From: Devosia equisanguinis
Lineage (GTDB): Bacteria > Pseudomonadota > Alphaproteobacteria > Rhizobiales > Hyphomicrobiaceae
DNA length: 34,844 nucleotides
Reading direction: 5' to 3'
Assembly: GCA_945862355.1 (NCBI GenBank)
Contig: CAMAYR010000024.1
Coordinates: forward strand, 1-34,844
The notes under the pieces were generated by a model, which saw only the letters and a program-made list of their open reading frames with translations, made no database searches and had not been told where the DNA came from. Shown here in pieces: positions 26,305 to 34,844 of this stretch. The position numbers and the translations under genes are program-made. How positions within the stretch are numbered: position 1 is the stretch's first letter; each line of letters begins with the position of its first letter.

Positions 26305-26943
26305 ATGGAGCCCGAGATTAAGCCGGCCGAACGGACCGGGACAGTATTCGGGATTGCCGACCGGGAAAGGCCGCAAGGCTATGTCCCGTCTCCGGCGTTC
26401 AATATTCCCAACATGATCACGCTGGCGCGCGTCTTGTCCGTGCCGGTGGTGTTCTGGCTGCTGCTGAGCGATCGTCATCAAGCCGCGTTCTTTCTGTTCG
26501 TCGTGGCTGGTGTCAGCGATGCCGTCGATGGCTGGCTCGCCAAGCGCTACAGCCTTCAGACCGAGCTCGGCGCCTATCTGGACCCGCTGGCCGACAAGCT
26601 GCTCGTGGTCTGCATCTTTGTGGCGATGGGCTGGCTCGGCGAGTTGCCGTTGTGGCTGGTGATCGCCGTCGTATCGCGCGATCTGCTCATCATAACGGGT
26701 GTCATGCTGGCCTGGGTACTGGACCATCCCGTGCGAATCCGGCCACTCGTCGTCAGCAAGGCCAATACGTTCGCCCAGCTTCTGTTGGCCTCGTGCGTGC
26801 TGGCCGACACGGGTTTCAAGCTTGGTCTCGGTGGTCTCAGGGACGTTCTGGTCGTGATCACCGGCGTGCTCACATTGGCTTCGCTTTGGGCCTATACGGT
26901 TGCGTGGCTGCGGCACATGACCGGGAGCGAGCCGGGGCATTGA
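26305..26943 (+). CDS. CDP-alcohol phosphatidyltransferase
   Basis: Integral inner-membrane enzyme (212 aa) that transfers a phosphatidyl group from CDP-diacylglycerol to an alcohol. The full family motif is seen as Asp72-x2-Asp75-Gly76-x2-Ala79-x9-Gly89-x3-Asp93-x3-Asp97 (SDAVDGWLAKRY...GAYLDPLADK), with all four metal-binding Asp present. Hydrophobic helices surround it. The order IPNMITLARVLSVPVVFWLL before the motif resembles phosphatidylglycerophosphate synthase and cardiolipin-synthase-like members, but the acceptor cannot be told. GGAGGAAGG precedes the ATG. Its stop overlaps the next start (TGATG), so the two genes are coupled. Confidence 0.92.
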   Translation: MEPEIKPAERTGTVFGIADRERPQGYVPSPAFNIPNMITLARVLSVPVVFWLLLSDRHQAAFFLFVVAGVSDAVDGWLAKRYSLQTELGAYLDPLADKLLVVCIFVAMGWLGELPLWLVIAVVSRDLLIITGVMLAWVLDHPVRIRPLVVSKANTFAQLLLASCVLADTGFKLGLGGLRDVLVVITGVLTLASLWAYTVAWLRHMTGSEPGH

Positions 26944-28130
26944 TGCGGCGCCGCCGCTCGATGGCATCGGGCGGGATTGGAACGGGCTACGGGCCGCATC
27001 CGAGGGGAGCGCATCATGAAAACCGAGCGGCAGGTTCTGTTCTGTTCTGGCTGGCGGCATTGACGGTGACGGCCGTGCTGATAGCCATGCTGCGTGAGGT
27101 GCTGCTGCCGTTCATCGTGGGCATGATCCTCGCCTATGCGCTGAACCCGGTTGCCGAGGCGCTGGTGCGGGCGGGGCTTCCGCGGACGGCGGCGTCGGCT
27201 GCCGTAGTCGCGCTGATCGTGCTCACGTTTGTACTGGTGGCCTGGTTCCTGGTGCCGCCGCTGGTGGCCCAGATCCAGGGTTTGGTCGAGACGTTGCCTG
27301 CTGGCCTGGAGCGGCTGCGGGGCGCGGTGGAAGCTATCGCCAAGGAGCGGCTCGGAGACAGCTTCGCGCAGTTCAAGGCCGGCATCGACAAATCGGTTGC
27401 CGGTCTGCAGATCGACTGGTCCGCCATCGTGCCCGCGGTTCTGGCCTCGCTGTGGGCCAGGGGTTTGGCGGTGGTGAATTTCGTGTCGCTGCTGCTGATC
27501 ACGCCGCTGGTGGTGTTCTATCTGTTGGTGGATTGGCATCCGATGCTGGCGCGCATCGACGAGTGGCTGCCCCGCCGCAGAGCCGGCACGGTGCGACGGC
27601 TGGCCGGCGAGATCGACGCTGCGATCAGTGCATTCATCCGCGGGCAAGGGCTCGTGTGCCTCATTCTGGCGACTTTCTATGCCATAGCGCTGTCCTGGGT
27701 GGGACTTCGCTACGGTTTGTTGATTGGTGTCGCGACGGGGGTGCTGGCCTTCGTTCCGTTCGCCGGCTGGGCGCTGGGGTTCATGGCGGCGACGGCCATG
27801 ATGCTGGCGCAGTCGTGGCCCGATCTCGTGCCGGTTTACACAGTTGCTGGAATTTTCGTCACGGGAATGGTGCTCGATTCTGCGCTGCTGGCGCCGCGCA
27901 TCGTAGGCCAGCGCGTCGGGCTGCATCCGCTGTGGCTGATCCTGGCGCTATTCGTTTTCGGCTATCTCATGGGGTTCGTCGGCATGCTGGTCGCGGTTCC
28001 GCTCGCTGCCGCGTTCGCCGTCCTGGTCAGGTATGGCCTCGTGGTCTACCTCGGAAGTGATGTCTATCACGGTACGCAGGCAGCGGGCGAGGCGGGTTTG
28101 GATGCCGGCGTTGGAGGCGCCTCGAAATGA
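26943..28130 (+). CDS. PerM/AI-2E family membrane protein
   Basis: Polytopic inner-membrane protein (395 aa) of the AI-2E/PerM family; known members include the E. coli AI-2 exporter TqsA, but most have unknown cargo. About eight hydrophobic helices are visible: VLFWLAALTVTAVLIAML near residue 32, LLPFIVGMILAYALNP (family signature), a pair around VVALIVLTFVLVAWFLVPP, then a soluble segment, then FVSLLLITPLVVFYLLVDW and the C-terminal set ending LMGFVGMLVAVPLAAAFAVL. The conserved PLV.FYLL.DW and GF.GML.A.P patterns support the family. The start at 26943 overlaps the previous stop; its own stop overlaps the hdaA start by four bases (ATGA). Confidence 0.9.
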   Translation: MRRRRSMASGGIGTGYGPHPRGAHHENRAAGSVLFWLAALTVTAVLIAMLREVLLPFIVGMILAYALNPVAEALVRAGLPRTAASAAVVALIVLTFVLVAWFLVPPLVAQIQGLVETLPAGLERLRGAVEAIAKERLGDSFAQFKAGIDKSVAGLQIDWSAIVPAVLASLWARGLAVVNFVSLLLITPLVVFYLLVDWHPMLARIDEWLPRRRAGTVRRLAGEIDAAISAFIRGQGLVCLILATFYAIALSWVGLRYGLLIGVATGVLAFVPFAGWALGFMAATAMMLAQSWPDLVPVYTVAGIFVTGMVLDSALLAPRIVGQRVGLHPLWLILALFVFGYLMGFVGMLVAVPLAAAFAVLVRYGLVVYLGSDVYHGTQAAGEAGLDAGVGGASK

Positions 28131-28822
28131 CCCCGCGTCCGCAGCAGTTGGCGTTCGATCTGCATTACCGGGCCGCACTGGGTCGCGAGGATTTCCTGGT
28201 GAGCCCGGTCAACGCAGTTGCTGTCGCCGCTCTCGACGCGTGGCACGACTGGACGCAGCAGGCCCAGGCCATCGCGGGGCCGGCAGGTGCCGGCAAGAGC
28301 CACCTTGTCGAGGTCTGGCGCGGTATGTCGAACGCGGTGCGCCTGCCGGCTGAAGCGCTCGCCGAAAGCGCGATCGGCATCGCGACGGAGGTCGGCGCCG
28401 TGGCGGTGGAGGATATCGACCGCGGCATCGGTGATGAGCGTGTGCTGTTCCACCTCTTCAACCTGGCGCGCGAGGGCCGGGTTTGGCTGCTCGTTACGAC
28501 GCGAGCGCTGCCCGGCGAGATCGAGATCGCATTGCCGGACCTGCGCTCGCGGCTGCGCGCGGTGGCCCTGAGCCGGATCGAGCCTCCCGACGAAGGTTTG
28601 CTGCGCGCGCTTCTCGTCAAGCTGATGGCCGATCGCCAGCTCGAGATCTCCCCCAAGGTGATCGAGTATGTCGTGCGCCGGATGGAGCGCTCCGCCGATA
28701 GCGCCCGGCGCTTCGTCGCCGATCTCGATCGGCAAGCTCTGGCGGCCCGGCGCGACGTGACGATCCCGCTGGCCCGCGAGGTTCTGGATGCCCAAGAAAA
28801 GGCGCGTGCCGGCGATCCATGA
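28127..28822 (+). CDS. hdaA: DnaA-related regulatory inactivator HdaA
   Basis: AAA+ protein related to DnaA domain III (231 aa) that, with the beta sliding clamp, stimulates ATP hydrolysis by DnaA and so limits re-initiation in Caulobacter and relatives. A clamp-binding peptide QLAFDL sits at residues 7-12, as expected. The P-loop reads GPAGAGKSHL (51-60), VAVEDIDRG is a Walker-B counterpart, and LRSRL precedes the sensor region; ERSADSARRFVADLDRQAL is the lid. The DNA-binding domain of DnaA is absent, as in Hda. The ATG overlaps the upstream membrane-protein gene by four bases, the conserved alphaproteobacterial arrangement. Confidence 0.92.
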   Translation: MTPRPQQLAFDLHYRAALGREDFLVSPVNAVAVAALDAWHDWTQQAQAIAGPAGAGKSHLVEVWRGMSNAVRLPAEALAESAIGIATEVGAVAVEDIDRGIGDERVLFHLFNLAREGRVWLLVTTRALPGEIEIALPDLRSRLRAVALSRIEPPDEGLLRALLVKLMADRQLEISPKVIEYVVRRMERSADSARRFVADLDRQALAARRDVTIPLAREVLDAQEKARAGDP

Positions 28823-28950
28823 AGGGCGCGCGGTGGCCGAGCTCCAGGCGAGCGCGGTTGGCCGAGAAGGCCGGCTGGTGCAATGGTGGTAGTGCAGAGC
28901 TGCCGGTGCGATGATGAAGCGGTGAGCCGCAGCCTACGGGAACCCGATCG

Positions 28951-31140
28951 ATGAGTGGCAAGGGACGCAGAAGCAGCACAGGCCCGGAGGCGCCTTTGTC
29001 GGCCGTGGCGCCGCCGCCGCAGGGGTATCAGCGCTTCTATAACCGGGAGCTGTCCTGGCTGCAGTTCAATCGCCGTGTCCTGGATGAGGCGCGCAATACC
29101 AGCCATCCCCTGCTCGAGCGGCTGCGCTTCCTGTCGATCGCGGCCTCCAATCTGGACGAGTTCTACATGGTCCGGGCTGCGGGGCTGTTCGGGCTGCTGC
29201 GGGCAGGCGTCGAGGTGCTGAGCATCGACGGACTGACACCTGCCCAGCAACTCGATGACGTCAATCGGTTCGCTGCGTCACTGTCGGGGGAGAAGCAGGC
29301 CTGCTGGAACGAGATCCAGGTTGGTATGCAGCGTGAAGGCATCTCCATCGTCGAGCCCGGCGAACTCAGCGAGGTCGAGCTCGAGTGGCTGCGACAGCAG
29401 TTCATGACGCACGTCTTCCCGATCCTGACGCCAATAAACGTCGACCCCGCCCACCCGTTTCCCTTCATTCCCAACAAGGGACTGAGCCTCGTTTTCGAAA
29501 TGTCGGACGAGGACGGCAAGGCGATGGTCGGACTGATCCCGATCCCTGCGATGATCGAGCGCTTCACGCGGGTTCCCGCTCGCACGGGCGATCCCTCGAT
29601 CCGCTTCGTTCGCAACGAGGCCGTCGTCACCACCTTTGCCGGGGAGCTGTTTCCCAATTTCGCGATCGGCAACGGTGGCAGCTTCCGCGTCCTGCGCGAC
29701 AGCGACATCGAATTCCAGGAGAAGGCGGAGGATCTGACGCGCGCTTTCGAAACGCAGCTGCGCCGCCGTCGACGGGGTAACGTCATCCGTCTCGAAATCG
29801 AGGCGGCGATGCCCGATACGCTGAAGCAGTTCGTTATCGGCGAGCAGCGCGCGGTGCCCGAGACGGTGTTCGTCAAGGCTGGGATGCTGGGACTGAGCGA
29901 CACCCAGAAGCTCATCGTCGCCGACCGTCCCGATCTCGTCTATCGTCCATACGTGCCGCGTTTTCCCGAGCGCATCCGCGACCACAATGGCGACGTATTC
30001 GCTGCCATTCGGGCGAAGGACCTCGTTGTCCACCACCCCTACGAATCATTCGACGTCGTGTTGCAGTATCTGCGCCAGGCCGTTGCCGATCCCGACGTCC
30101 TTGCGATCAAGTGGACGCTCTATCGCACCACGCGGGAGAAGAGCCCGATCGTGGCAGCTCTCAAGGAGGCGGCCGAGGAGGGCAAGTCGGTCACGGCCGT
30201 GATCGAGTTGAAAGCGCGCTTCGACGAGACGACGAACATCACTTTGGCGCGGGAGCTAGAGAAGGTCGGCGTGCAGGTCGTCTATGGCTTCCTTCAGCTC
30301 AAGACGCACGCCAAGCTGGGCCTCGTCGTCCGCAGGGAGGGCGGTGGCGTCGCCACCTATTGCCACATCGGCACCGGCAACTATCACCCCGTCACGGCGC
30401 GCAGCTACACCGACCTGTCTTTCTTCACCGCCGATCCAGCTATCGGCCGTGATGTGACGCGCATCTTCAATTTCGTAACCGGATACGGCAAGCCGAACGA
30501 GTTGGAGGTGATCGCGACGAGCCCGGGCGGCATTCGCGAGCGGATGATGAGCCACATCCGTGGGGAGATCGAGCACGCAAGAGCCGGCCGGCCGGCTGCG
30601 ATCTGGATGAAGATGAATGCGCTGGTCGACTCGAGCGTGATAACCGCGCTCTACGAGGCCAGTCAGGCAGGCGTCGAGATCGACCTCGTCGTGCGTAGCA
30701 TCTGCTGCCTGCGGCCCGGTATTGCGGGCCTTTCCGACCGCATCCGGGTGAAGAGCCTCGTCGGCCGCTTCCTGGAGCACGCCCGCATCTATTGCTTCGG
30801 CAATGGGCACGGGCTGCCGTCTCCGGGGGCGGCAGTCTACATCAGCTCCGCGGACATGATGCCGCGCAACCTTGACCGGCGCGTGGAGGCTATGGTTCCG
30901 ATCACCAACCCCACGGTGCACGAGCAGATCCTGGGGCAGATCATGGTGGCCAATCTGATGGACAACCAGCAGAGCTGGCGCATTCTGCCGGACGGCTCGG
31001 CAGCGCGGGTGTCGCCGGCGGCGGGCAGTGAGCCGTTCAACGCGCATCAGTATTTCATGACCAATCCGAGCCTTTCGGGTCGGGGCCGCGCACTGGCAGA
31101 GAGCATGCCGCCGCGCTTCAACCTTCGCACGCGAGCATGA
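28951..31140 (+). CDS. ppk1: polyphosphate kinase 1
   Basis: Reversible ATP:polyphosphate phosphotransferase (729 aa, usual length), generally membrane-associated, that stores phosphate as long chains. The N-terminal domain starts with [21 protein letters not shown]-binding and tunnel residues follow, then the phosphorylated His453 in [13 protein letters not shown] (E. coli His435 equivalent) and the second essential His610 in [11 protein letters not shown] (His592 equivalent); [10 protein letters not shown] and [10 protein letters not shown] are also conserved. GGGAA precedes ATG 28951. The gene overlaps ppx by ATGA, so synthesis and breakdown enzymes are made from one mRNA. No PHO box is obvious upstream. 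Confidence 0.97.
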   Translation: MSGKGRRSSTGPEAPLSAVAPPPQGYQRFYNRELSWLQFNRRVLDEARNTSHPLLERLRFLSIAASNLDEFYMVRAAGLFGLLRAGVEVLSIDGLTPAQQLDDVNRFAASLSGEKQACWNEIQVGMQREGISIVEPGELSEVELEWLRQQFMTHVFPILTPINVDPAHPFPFIPNKGLSLVFEMSDEDGKAMVGLIPIPAMIERFTRVPARTGDPSIRFVRNEAVVTTFAGELFPNFAIGNGGSFRVLRDSDIEFQEKAEDLTRAFETQLRRRRRGNVIRLEIEAAMPDTLKQFVIGEQRAVPETVFVKAGMLGLSDTQKLIVADRPDLVYRPYVPRFPERIRDHNGDVFAAIRAKDLVVHHPYESFDVVLQYLRQAVADPDVLAIKWTLYRTTREKSPIVAALKEAAEEGKSVTAVIELKARFDETTNITLARELEKVGVQVVYGFLQLKTHAKLGLVVRREGGGVATYCHIGTGNYHPVTARSYTDLSFFTADPAIGRDVTRIFNFVTGYGKPNELEVIATSPGGIRERMMSHIRGEIEHARAGRPAAIWMKMNALVDSSVITALYEASQAGVEIDLVVRSICCLRPGIAGLSDRIRVKSLVGRFLEHARIYCFGNGHGLPSPGAAVYISSADMMPRNLDRRVEAMVPITNPTVHEQILGQIMVANLMDNQQSWRILPDGSAARVSPAAGSEPFNAHQYFMTNPSLSGRGRALAESMPPRFNLRTRA

Positions 31141-32708
31141 CGAGCAGACATCCCACATTCCAGGTCGACGACTCGCTGAGATGGGAGGACGAGGAGCGCA
31201 CCCTCGCCAGCCTGGAGCCGATCGGCATAGTCGACATCGGGTCGAACTCTGTGCGCCTCGTCGTTTACGATGGCGCCGTGCGGGCGCCGACGCCGCTGTT
31301 CAACGAGAAGGACAGCTGCAGGCTGGGCCGCAGCGTCGCCTCGACCGGGCGCCTCGACGACGGCAGTATCGCGAGTGCGCTGTCGACCCTGCGCCGCTTC
31401 CGCGCCATCGCGCGCGTGCTCGGCGTGAAGAATCTGCGCGCCTTTGCGACGGCGGCGGCGCGAGAGGCGTCGAACGGCCAGGAGTTCCTCGTCAACGCGG
31501 AGCAGGCTCTCGGTATTCCGGTCCGGCTTCTCACTGGCGAGCGCGAGGCAGAGCTCGCCGCGCTGGGCATCCAGATGGGTTTTGGCAGCAACGCCGACGG
31601 CGTGACCGGCGATCTGGGCGGCGGAAGCCTCGAGCTGGTGGATGTCACGGCACAGGGCCGACGCAACGCCATGACGTTGCCGCTCGGCGGTTTGCGCCTG
31701 ATCGACACGGTCGGCGGCAGGATCGACCGCGCGGAAGCCTTGGTCGAGGACTGCCTGATGCGGGTGCCGTGGACCGCCGCCGGCAAGGGGCGACCGTTCT
31801 TCGCTGTCGGTGGCACGTGGCGCGCGCTCGCAAAGCTGCACATGCAGCACGTCGGTTATCCCCTCGGCGTGCTGCACGGGTATGCGATACCCGCGAAGGA
31901 GGCGATACGGTTCTGCGAGGCGATCCGCAGGGGCAAGCGCTTCCGCGGCATGGAGGAGGTGGCGCGCAGTCGTCGCGACGTGCTGCCTTTCGGCGCACTC
32001 GTGCTGGAGCGTGCGCTTTCTCGGTTGCAATCCTCGGAGGTGGTGTTCTCCGTGTTCGGCATTCGCGAGGGCGCACTGTTCGACTTGTTGCCGATGACCG
32101 AGCGCCGGCGCGATCCACTGATCGTGTTCTGCGAGGATCTCGCCCGCCTGCGCTCGCGCTCGGTGGATCACGCGCGCGAGTTATGCGCCTGGACGGATGC
32201 GCTGTGGGCGGAGATCGGGCAGAAGGAAACAGTGGAGGAGCGGCGCCTGCGGCACGCGGCTTGCCTGCTTTCGGACATCGGCTGGCGCATAAATCCCGAC
32301 TTCCGTGGCGTCCAGAGCTTGAACGTGATCGCTCATTCCGCAATGGCGGGCATCGATCACCCCGGCCGCGTGTTCCTGGCTCTGACTGTCTACCTGCGCC
32401 ACGACGGGCCGACGGAGCCGATCGAGCGGATGACTGCGCGGCTGCAGCCGCTGGGTTCGTTGCTTGCCGCGAACCGCCGTGTAGTGAGGCGTGCGCGTAT
32501 CCTGGCCGCGGCTATCCGGTCGGCGCATATGCTCTCGATGGGCCACGCCGGCATCATCGACGAGGCCTCGTTGAAGGTGGAGCGGAACCGTCTCGTGTTC
32601 ACCGTACCGCCTGCCTACAGCGGTCTCGATGGCGACCGCCTGCGCCGCCGCTTCGACGTGCTGGCAAAATTGGTCGAGCTGGAGCCGGCCGTCAGGATTG
32701 GAGGATGA
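31137..32708 (+). CDS. ppx: exopolyphosphatase (Ppx/GppA family)
   Basis: Releases phosphate from polyphosphate ends, and may also act on pppGpp as GppA relatives do (523 aa). The ASKHA-type N-terminal fold shows the phosphate-1 motif [18 protein letters not shown] (33-40 core) and the phosphate-2 motif [30 protein letters not shown] is the adenosine-like motif. The C-terminal part after about residue 310 is the helical HD-like domain ([31 protein letters not shown]) found in longer Ppx. Translation is coupled to ppk1 by a four-base overlap. In many Rhizobiales an rlmE gene follows; here a dnaJ-like gene does. Confidence 0.95.
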   Translation: MTSRHPTFQVDDSLRWEDEERTLASLEPIGIVDIGSNSVRLVVYDGAVRAPTPLFNEKDSCRLGRSVASTGRLDDGSIASALSTLRRFRAIARVLGVKNLRAFATAAAREASNGQEFLVNAEQALGIPVRLLTGEREAELAALGIQMGFGSNADGVTGDLGGGSLELVDVTAQGRRNAMTLPLGGLRLIDTVGGRIDRAEALVEDCLMRVPWTAAGKGRPFFAVGGTWRALAKLHMQHVGYPLGVLHGYAIPAKEAIRFCEAIRRGKRFRGMEEVARSRRDVLPFGALVLERALSRLQSSEVVFSVFGIREGALFDLLPMTERRRDPLIVFCEDLARLRSRSVDHARELCAWTDALWAEIGQKETVEERRLRHAACLLSDIGWRINPDFRGVQSLNVIAHSAMAGIDHPGRVFLALTVYLRHDGPTEPIERMTARLQPLGSLLAANRRVVRRARILAAAIRSAHMLSMGHAGIIDEASLKVERNRLVFTVPPAYSGLDGDRLRRRFDVLAKLVELEPAVRIGG

Positions 32709-32768
32709 TGCTCGCCACTTTCTCGCTGTGGTGCGCTTTGTGACTGCGTTCGCGCGCGGCTTCGTGCT

Positions 32769-32775
32769 AGAGGAG
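32769..32775 (+). promoter_or_regulatory. ribosome binding site that favours a TTG start
   Basis: AGAGGAG, a strong match to the anti-Shine-Dalgarno, ends eight bases before TTG 32784. The in-frame ATG at 32805 has nothing comparable upstream, so the TTG is the better start for the DnaJ-like protein. Confidence 0.55.
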
Positions 32776-32783
32776 CCGCTGAC

Positions 32784-33734
32784 TTGACCCGAGTTTCAGA
32801 GCCGATGGCCGACGATCCCTATTCACTGCTCGGCGTGGCCAAAAATGCTACGCCTGATGATATCACCAAGGCGTTTCGCAAGCTGGCCAAGGAGCTGCAC
32901 CCGGATCTCAATCCGGGCAATGCTGCCGCTGCGGAGCGCTTCAAGAAAGTGTCGGCCGCCTACGAGCTGCTGGGCGACACGGATAAGCGCGCGCGCTTCG
33001 ACCGCGGCGAGATCGACGCATCGGGCGACCCCCGGCGCGGCTACAATCCGTTCGGTCAGGGCAGTCCCTACGGCGCGCGCGGGCCCCGTCCAGGCCCAGG
33101 CGCAGGACCAGGCGCCGGCCAGGGCCCCGCAGACGACATGGGCTTCGGCGATGTGTTCTCCGATCTGTTCGGCGGCGGCGCACGTGGCCGCTCGCGCTCC
33201 CAGCAGATCCGTGGCCAGGACGTGCGCTACACCCTCGAAGTCGAGTTCCTGGAGGCTGTGGCCGGCGCGCGCAAGCGTGTCACGCTGCCCGAGGGCGGCG
33301 TGCTCGACCTCGTCGTGCCCGAGGGCGTCGACGACGGCCAGGTGCTGCGCCTCAAGGGCAAGGGCCGGCCGAGCGTGCGCGGCGGCGAGCCCGGCGATGC
33401 GCTGGTCGAGATCAAGGTACGCCAGCATCGCGACTTCAAGCGGCAGGGCGACGACATCGTGCTCGACCTCGCCATCTCGCTCGACGAAGCGGTGCTGGGC
33501 GCTAAGATCGAGGTGGCGACGGCGACCGGCCGCGTTGCGCTCAACGTGCCGAAGGGCACGAGCTCGGGCACGACGTTCCGGCTGCGCGGCAAGGGCGTGC
33601 GCAACATGACGACGGGCACCACGGGCGATCAGCTCGTCACCGTGCGCATCGTGCTGCCCGCCACGATCGACGACCAGCTCGCCTACTTCATGTCGGAGTG
33701 GCGCCAGAAGCACGCCTACGACCCGCGGAAGTAG
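32784..33734 (+). CDS. DnaJ/CbpA-type J-domain co-chaperone without zinc finger
   Basis: Type II Hsp40 of 316 aa that delivers substrates to DnaK and stimulates its ATPase. The J domain is at about residues 10-77 with HPD at 39-41 (KELHPDLNPG). A Gly/Pro-rich linker (PFGQGSPYGARGPRPGPGAGPGAG) and the DVFSDLFGGGARGRS segment follow. The two C-terminal beta domains start near VRYTLEVEFLEAVAGARKRV, and no CxxCxGxG zinc repeats are present, so this is CbpA/DnaJ2-like rather than DnaJ proper. The start is TTG 32784 (supported by AGAGGAG) or ATG 32805. No adjacent dnaK or cbpM is seen. Confidence 0.92.
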   Translation: MTRVSEPMADDPYSLLGVAKNATPDDITKAFRKLAKELHPDLNPGNAAAAERFKKVSAAYELLGDTDKRARFDRGEIDASGDPRRGYNPFGQGSPYGARGPRPGPGAGPGAGQGPADDMGFGDVFSDLFGGGARGRSRSQQIRGQDVRYTLEVEFLEAVAGARKRVTLPEGGVLDLVVPEGVDDGQVLRLKGKGRPSVRGGEPGDALVEIKVRQHRDFKRQGDDIVLDLAISLDEAVLGAKIEVATATGRVALNVPKGTSSGTTFRLRGKGVRNMTTGTTGDQLVTVRIVLPATIDDQLAYFMSEWRQKHAYDPRK

Positions 33735-33800
33735 TGCGCGGGGCTTAACGGCGGCGAATTCGCTTGCCTGTGCCAGAGGCCGCCGGCAACCTTGCCTGAG

Positions 33801-34382
33801 ATGGCTTCATCAGGTGGTGGGATGCCCGACACGGCCGAAATGCCAGCCCCTGGGGCGGCGCCGACGACGCCGGCTTCTGCCGGGGCCGCACGCCTGCGCG
33901 TGTTCATCTCCTACTCGCGCGACGACACCGCATTCGCCAACGAGCTCGAGGGAGGACTGAGGCTACTGGGATATGACGTGTTCATCGACCGCCACCTGTC
34001 GGGCGGCGAGGCGTGGAAGCAGTCGCTCGCCAACCACATCGCGCAGGCCGACACCATCGTGTTCGTGCTGTCGCCGTCCTCGGTCGACAGCGAGATGTGC
34101 CAGTGGGAGGTCGATCAGGCGACCGCGTCGTCGAAGCGCATCCTGCCCGTGGTGATCGCCGACGTGTCCGGCCTATCCGTCCCGCAGCGGTTGCGCGACC
34201 TCAACTACATCTTCTTCACGCCCCCCAATTCGTTCGTGGGCAAGCTCGCCGCGCTGCGCGACGCACTGGACAAGAACCTCGACTGGATCCGCGAGCACAC
34301 GCGCTATCTCGATCTCGCCACGCGCTGGGCGGCCGCGGCCGACAGCTCGCGTCGTTCAGCCCTGATGGGAAACGCGTGGTGA
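33801..34382 (+). pseudogene. truncated TIR-domain gene (5' part of a TIR-WD40 protein)
   Basis: The TIR domain runs from about residue 32 (LRVFISYSRDDTAFANEL) through GYDVFIDRHLSGGEAWKQSL, TIVFVLSPSSVDSEMCQWEVDQA and RILPVVIADVSG to LDWIREHTRYLDLATRWAAA near 178. Glu103 in CQWEV is at the position of the NADase glutamate of active TIR enzymes. After WAAA the frame runs 14 codons of unrelated sequence into TGA 34380-34382. Full-length relatives continue into a linker, a membrane helix and WD40 repeats; the last repeat and tail are found just downstream in another frame. The gene has thus lost its middle. A free TIR protein could still be made. The start is ATG 33801 or ATG 33822 (AGGTGG seven bases upstream). 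Confidence 0.75.
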
Positions 34383-34642
34383 CGGGGGGCGCCGATAATG
34401 TGGCCCGCATCTGGGACGTCTCCTGGTTCACCGTCTACGGCCCCGCCCTCCGCGACCGCGTCTGCGCCGAAAAACTGATCGGCGCGCAGGCGTTCACGGA
34501 CGAGGAGCTGGCCGATCCGATCCTGCGCGGCATCGATCCGAAAGATGAGATCGCCCGCAACCCCTGCCTGCGGCGTGGCCCGCTCTCGGTCGACTACTGG
34601 ACGCGGCTGCCAGGGCAGATGTGGCGGGCCGTTCGGCCGTAG
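34346..34642 (+). pseudogene. 3' remnant of the TIR-WD40 gene (last WD40 repeat and tail)
   Basis: In a different frame from the TIR part, codons from about 34346 read LASFSPDGKRVVTGGADNVARIWD, a near-complete WD40 blade ending in the W-D pair. A tail that typically closes TIR-WD40 proteins of Rhizobiales follows: LRDRVCAEKLIGAQAFTDEELADPILRGID, then NPCLRRGPLSVDYWTRLPG. It ends at TAG 34640-34642, which lies inside the palindrome at 34639. There is no start codon of its own with a ribosome binding site. It is the C-terminal end of the same ancestral gene, brought next to the TIR part by an internal deletion plus frameshift. Confidence 0.75.
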
Positions 34643-34726
34643 GGTGGGCAAGTGCGAAGCGCGCAGCCCACCGCCTGCCGCATGCGACTTCGGCGGACTG
34701 CGCGCATCCGCGCTTGTCCGCCCTAC
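34639..34726. repeat. 88-bp imperfect palindromic element
   Basis: The left end GTAGGGTGGGCAAGTGCG and the right end read on the other strand (GTAGGGCGGACAAGCGCG) match at nearly every base, and the match continues inward through GCGCGCAG. The whole can fold into one long hairpin with a short AT/GC tip. Elements beginning GTAGGGTGGGCA are common as dispersed palindromes in Bradyrhizobium and related genomes. It begins inside the stop region of the TIR-WD40 remnant. I see only this one copy in the window. Confidence 0.8.
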
Positions 34727-34844
34727 CTCGTCGGCCGTGAAGTTTTTCCAGCGCATTGATTTTGCGAGCTGATCGCGCCGATAGCTCTGCGCCGAGTTGC
34801 AGGATTTCCACGCCTGTCGGTGGATTTCCTTGCAAATTGTGATG
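34727..34844. other. non-coding window end
   Basis: No gene is supported in the last 118 bases. A short inverted repeat (TCCAC...GTGGA) lies around 34808-34825. A gene beyond the window could have its promoter here. Confidence 0.4.

Noticed and set aside
31181-32743. Second plus-strand frame (520 codons) overlapping ppx
   Set aside because: Out-of-frame reading of ppx with Arg/Gly/Ala-rich composition; ppx itself has all family motifs.

Overview
The window is GC-rich chromosomal DNA of an alphaproteobacterium, most likely in the Hyphomicrobiales (Rhizobiales). Three things support this: the order argS / SPOR protein / nagZ / scpA / scpB; the order purM / DUF2066 protein / CDP-alcohol phosphatidyltransferase / PerM-type protein / hdaA / ppk1 / ppx; and HdaA itself, an alphaproteobacterial replication regulator. 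A gene for (2S)-methylsuccinyl-CoA dehydrogenase points to the ethylmalonyl-CoA pathway of acetyl-CoA assimilation, found in many methylotrophs and PHB-forming alphaproteobacteria. No tRNA, rRNA, CRISPR array or intact insertion sequence was seen. Genus and species cannot be assigned from sequence reading alone.

Layout. 1-1283: about 1.2 kb with no convincing gene, carrying G and C homopolymers. 1284-8048 (+): argS, a SPOR-domain envelope protein, nagZ, scpA and scpB (translation, peptidoglycan recycling, chromosome condensation). 8072-9121 (-): hemB. 9388-10752 (+): a helix-hairpin-helix-like protein gene whose 5' end contains an in-frame amber codon. 10884-12554 (+): mcd, convergent with tkt (14816-12804), with a dense array of perfect hairpins between them. 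15066-17189 (+): glyS. 17202-19824: small accessory genes (secreted protein, gamma-glutamylcyclotransferase-like protein, Ala/Pro/Lys-rich exported protein, CHAD protein). 21592-19848 (-): thiS-thiG-thiE. 23294-22195 (-): CspA-family protein, a small conserved protein and an extended IF-1. 24791-23685 (-): purM. 24998-32708 (+): DUF2066 protein, CDP-alcohol phosphatidyltransferase, PerM-type protein, hdaA, ppk1, ppx. 32784-33734 (+): a zinc-finger-less DnaJ/CbpA-type co-chaperone. 33801-34642 (+): remains of a TIR-WD40 gene, abutting an 88-bp imperfect palindrome.

The content is mostly housekeeping. The genes that work together are scpA/scpB (condensin accessory subunits), thiSGE (thiazole and thiamine phosphate synthesis), ppk1/ppx with the CHAD protein (making, degrading and probably binding polyphosphate), and the IF-1/Csp pair (OB-fold RNA-binding proteins).

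I found no clearly new complete system. The best leads are the collapsed TIR-WD40 gene, the amber codon inside a conserved coiled coil, the hairpin array between mcd and tkt, the palindrome at 34639-34726, and the IF-1/SH3-like/Csp cluster.
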